The notes under the pieces: generated by a model
What the model was told of the DNA's origin: nothing
Seen by the model: only the letters and a program-made list of their open reading frames with translations
Databases searched by the model: none
Assembly (NCBI GenBank): GCA_028023455.1
Contig: JAQFVV010000256.1
Coordinates: 979,001 to 1,043,000, forward strand
DNA length: 64,000 bases
Reading direction: 5' to 3'
From: Epiperipatus broadwayi
Taxonomy: Eukaryota; Onychophora; Udeonychophora; Euonychophora; Peripatidae
Position numbers and translations under genes: made by a program
In this document: positions 60,740-64,000 of the stretch, in pieces
Layout: every line of letters starts with the position of its first letter
Numbering within the stretch: position 1 is the stretch's first letter

Positions 60740-63700
60740 GACTCATTTAGCTGTGAACATTATTACACTTATTAGATGTTATATATACAAAATGAAATAT
60801 TAATAATCCTTGCTTTTTAATTTTATAATGCTCACTAAAATATTAGTCAGAAATGGAGTTGTATCACTTGTATCCATATGTATTTTGCTTGAATCCCTCT
60901 CAGTTACAATTTATAAATATCAACATAAGCCAGATTTGGTGATACTTGATTCAGGCAGATATTTTAATTTCTATATTCTAAAATAGCTTTTTAGATAATA
61001 ACTATCAAAGAGGGTAAACTTGTACATGTATATATTTATGTCTTGATTAAATTAAATCATACTTTTATATCCCAAATGTCAAGAGAACTACTGATTCAGA
61101 AAGTTAGTGAGTAGATAGCAGAAGTAGTTTTTCTCAATTAATTGCAAAAATATAAGACAAATGGTGAAATTAATCTAGTGTATCAATGATCTAGTATTTT
61201 GCCCATCTAAGAAAGTTAGTGGTTCTGGAAAAATTGCTGAGAGAATATATCAATCTAGTTGATCTTACCTGGGATTAAAACTATCTTTTTAAATAAAATA
61301 AAAAATAGCATTATGAACTACTTGTGATCCAGATCATAATGACTTGCTGATATTACTATAATATATTATCCAAAAAATGATTGTTGTGTTCATATATGAT
61401 TATATTTAACTACAGTATATTATCTATACTGAACTTAATGTAATTAGAAGGGATTTGAACTCAGGATTTAATTATAATAAGCATAAAAAAATATTGATTA
61501 ATTAGAACAAATATACAAATGCATATTTATAATATATACAACTGTTATACCTTTTTCTAATACTGTTGACTTCATATAGCATTTAGTTGCCATGCAACAA
61601 TTAATGTAAGGGATTTCAGATACCCTTTTATATTCACCTATTATTTCCAGATCTACCATGACAGCTTGGCTTGTGAATGAGTATGGTGTCATTTTTAGTT
61701 TTCCTATGACAACTTACTTCATGTGTAGATACAGTGACACTTCCATATTAGTTTGCCTCATGTCTAATTTACATTTTAATAGTTTCTAGTTCTAACATAA
61801 ACTTGCCTTACATGCATACTGCCATTTTGATTTGAAAGCAAATTGTTGTTGTCTCCTTTACCTCTAACAGGACTAACTATTTATAGTCAGATCCTATCAC
61901 CCATTGACCTGATTCTTCTATTGAACCTAAGTTATCTACCCATATATCTATTGTTCTGTAGTGATGAATGTTCAATTCTATGGAAATAAGATGGACCCTG
62001 AACTAGTCCATTAGTTGAAAATAAGTTGATATATAACAGCTTAACGTATCTGTTATTGACTAATGATAAGTGGTATTCACTGTTGACTAGTTCTGTGTGG
62101 AATTTTATCTGCAATATGTTTGTTTTTAAGCTTGGAAATATTTCTAAGATATTTCATCTTTATGTTTTCTATTTTTTTCAATATATTTAGTAACTTTTTG
62201 TTACAAGCAGTTTTAGTTGAAGATTATTTTTTCACAAAAAAAAGTAGACTATTTTCTTTGTGATATAATAAATTATTTTGTCTTTTTTAAACTATGCTTT
62301 ATGCAATGTCCTTTTTTCTTTAGTTTTATATTATAATACATTTAACACATAGTATTGGTTTGCCATATATATATATGATTAAGTATAACAAGTTCGACTA
62401 TAAAGTATAATAACCATTTGATCATCAAAGGTAATATTTTTTCATATTTTAGCCAATTTATTCTAGTAATTTAATATGTGTAAGTACAGACTAAATTAAA
62501 ATGGGTTTTCTTTACTTGAAAATGCGAATTTTTGTTTTGTTATTATTTTTAATTTACTTTTCTTGAAAAAGTTACCTTTTTAATCTCAAAAGTTAATTGT
62601 ATTATTTATTTATTTTTATTTTCCTTGGATTTGTAAAAAATGTTAAATAATTTTTTCTCCCAGCCTATTTAGTTTTAAACAATAAAGTGTCGTCCAGCTG
62701 TGTGTTTCAAATACCTTAAACTGCTTCACTCTTTTCTTATTAAAAGCAGTTAGTGGCAATTGAATTAGAATTAAGAATGCAGCCTTGTCTCACAAATTGT
62801 AAATTTCACCGGTGTTTTTGATCGAGAATTAATTAAATGTGTCCATAAAAAGTAGGAATGCTTTTCATAAATTAATTAAAAAATGAACTAAAGCTGACAA
62901 ACAATATTAAGTAAGATCTCACAATTAAAAGACACAGAACAAATAAATAGTAAACGCTTTGAAATCTGGAGTAAAGTAAGAATTGTGATTTATCCTGGTG
63001 GGAAATTAGTCAACAAACCTTTAAAATCTTTTTCACAATTTCCTGGGGAATTTTGAAACGAATTAAACTAGAATTAAAAAAAAAAATTCAATTACTTTAT
63101 TTTTTAAGGAATATCCAGCTTATGAAAATAGGAGGGAAAAGGAGCTTCTAAAAAGAAGGAATGCTTGATGTTTGACAATAAACCGTTCCTATTAAACAAA
63201 ATAATTAAACTTGTATCTGCTGAAAGATTACTGTAATACCGGAGGCAAAGCAACATTGAATGCGTAAAATAGAATCTCTGCGATTGACAGAAACTTAAAA
63301 ATTAAATATGATACATTCATATTAACAAGCCATGTTTATAAATGTTTTTAACCTTTTGATAATCTACATATTTCTACATTGTGATTATTTCTTGCTAATT
63401 TTTTTTTTCATCATAGCTACATTTAAATGGGAATTTTATTGGAAATATAAATGATCTTGACACAATTTCTGATAATGTCAAAAATCATTGTTTTACTATT
63501 ATTGTAATAATAATAGTAATTAATGAAAAATGTTTTAAGTAATTCAAGAACTTACATTTTCATTTCTCTAATTAAAAGTTTTTTTTTTTTATATAGCCTA
63601 TTACAACTGATAAAAATAAAACTTTTTTTTAAGTCTTTCTCTATTAACATTTTTTTAATTAATATTCCTACCTTATGAAGATTTCTGATTTGATTTCAAA

Positions 63701-64000
63701 CTGAGAAGAATTTAAAAAATTATTTTAGTCTAAGTGCTTAGCTCATCGCCATGATGATTAAATGTTACCTTGAATCATATAATTATTCATTATCATTAAT
63801 TCAGTCCAAAAACTAGTTAAAACTTTTTAATGCTAATGTGTCAATAAATCAGTGTGTCTTTCCCTGTATTATTTGTTTAAGTAACTTGAGGCATGTCAGT
63901 GTAATCCCCTAATTTGAAAGATAGTTGATCTTAGTCTCTTAATCTTATCTCTGGATTATTTTTTATTATCTCTATTTTTATTCATTCTCCTTCTCAAAAG
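60740..64000. other. AT-rich, mostly unique sequence
   Basis: No gene is recognised. The frames at 61498-61692 and 61932-62114 (minus) have no motif. The part at 62690-63300 has more mixed composition (patches such as AATACCGGAGGCAAAGCAAC) but no credible reading frame; it could be non-coding conserved or regulatory DNA. Confidence 0.4.

Noticed and set aside
61440-61480. tRNA-like box B (complement of GGGATTTGAACTCAGG)
   Set aside because: No box A at the proper distance and no cloverleaf; too weak to call.

Overview
The window looks like intergenic or intronic DNA from an animal, most likely an invertebrate. It is about three quarters A+T by eye, has no long open reading frame on either strand, and is rich in AT microsatellites and dead mobile elements. 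The element types (Penelope-like elements with GIY-YIG endonuclease, an RTE-type LINE, mariner, Ty3/Gypsy, tRNA-derived SINEs) are typical of metazoans; I cannot name the species. No bacterial or phage features are present. Nearly all ORFs of 60-140 codons here are chance or low-complexity frames.

Layout. 1-6.4 kb: a tRNA-Val-like SINE, a decayed Ty3/Gypsy element (gag knuckle plus integrase), a perfect 112-bp tandem duplication and a second SINE. 6.4-8.9 kb: an array of ~430-bp monomers, each carrying a hammerhead-ribozyme motif, three in one direction then two in the other, followed by a degenerate ~50-bp minisatellite. 8.9-16.7 kb: AT-rich filler with one more hammerhead copy at 13.84 kb. 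16.7-21 kb: a nest of an RTE LINE (minus strand) split by a foldback, an inverted hammerhead-repeat pair, and a Penelope-like fragment between inverted repeats. 23.2-25 kb, 28.7-30.3 kb, 32.4-33 kb and 40.9 kb: further Penelope-like fragments, two of them large foldbacks. 30.8 kb: a mariner relic.

33.4-50.75 kb: two diverged direct copies of a ~4.3-kb non-coding element. Each keeps a CCAAT box, a TATA box and, about 2.4 kb later, an AATAAA signal with a GU-rich downstream stretch. Between them lie two 3' ends of one LINE family with trinucleotide-repeat tails, and two SINEs or SINE-like copies. 50.75-64 kb: a small Penelope-type foldback, another SINE, a weak LINE relic, a 500-base assembly gap, a processed retrocopy with target-site duplication and polyadenylation signal, a 144-bp AT microsatellite, a hairpin MITE, and a more complex 58.8-60.3 kb stretch that may hold a terminal exon and 3' UTR.

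The most interesting signal is the hammerhead family. Its best copies fold as complete type I hammerheads: stem I with an internal loop, the CUGAUGA core, a short stem II with CACAA loop, GAAAC, and a two-base-pair stem III ending in a GUC cleavage triplet. Tandem ~430-450-bp units, each with one ribozyme, match the architecture of retrozymes, small non-autonomous retroelements that make circular RNAs. Penelope-like elements, thought to share such ribozymes and a possible source of enzymes, lie all around. The paired 4.3-kb elements with conserved promoter and polyadenylation signals but no ORF are the second system worth testing.
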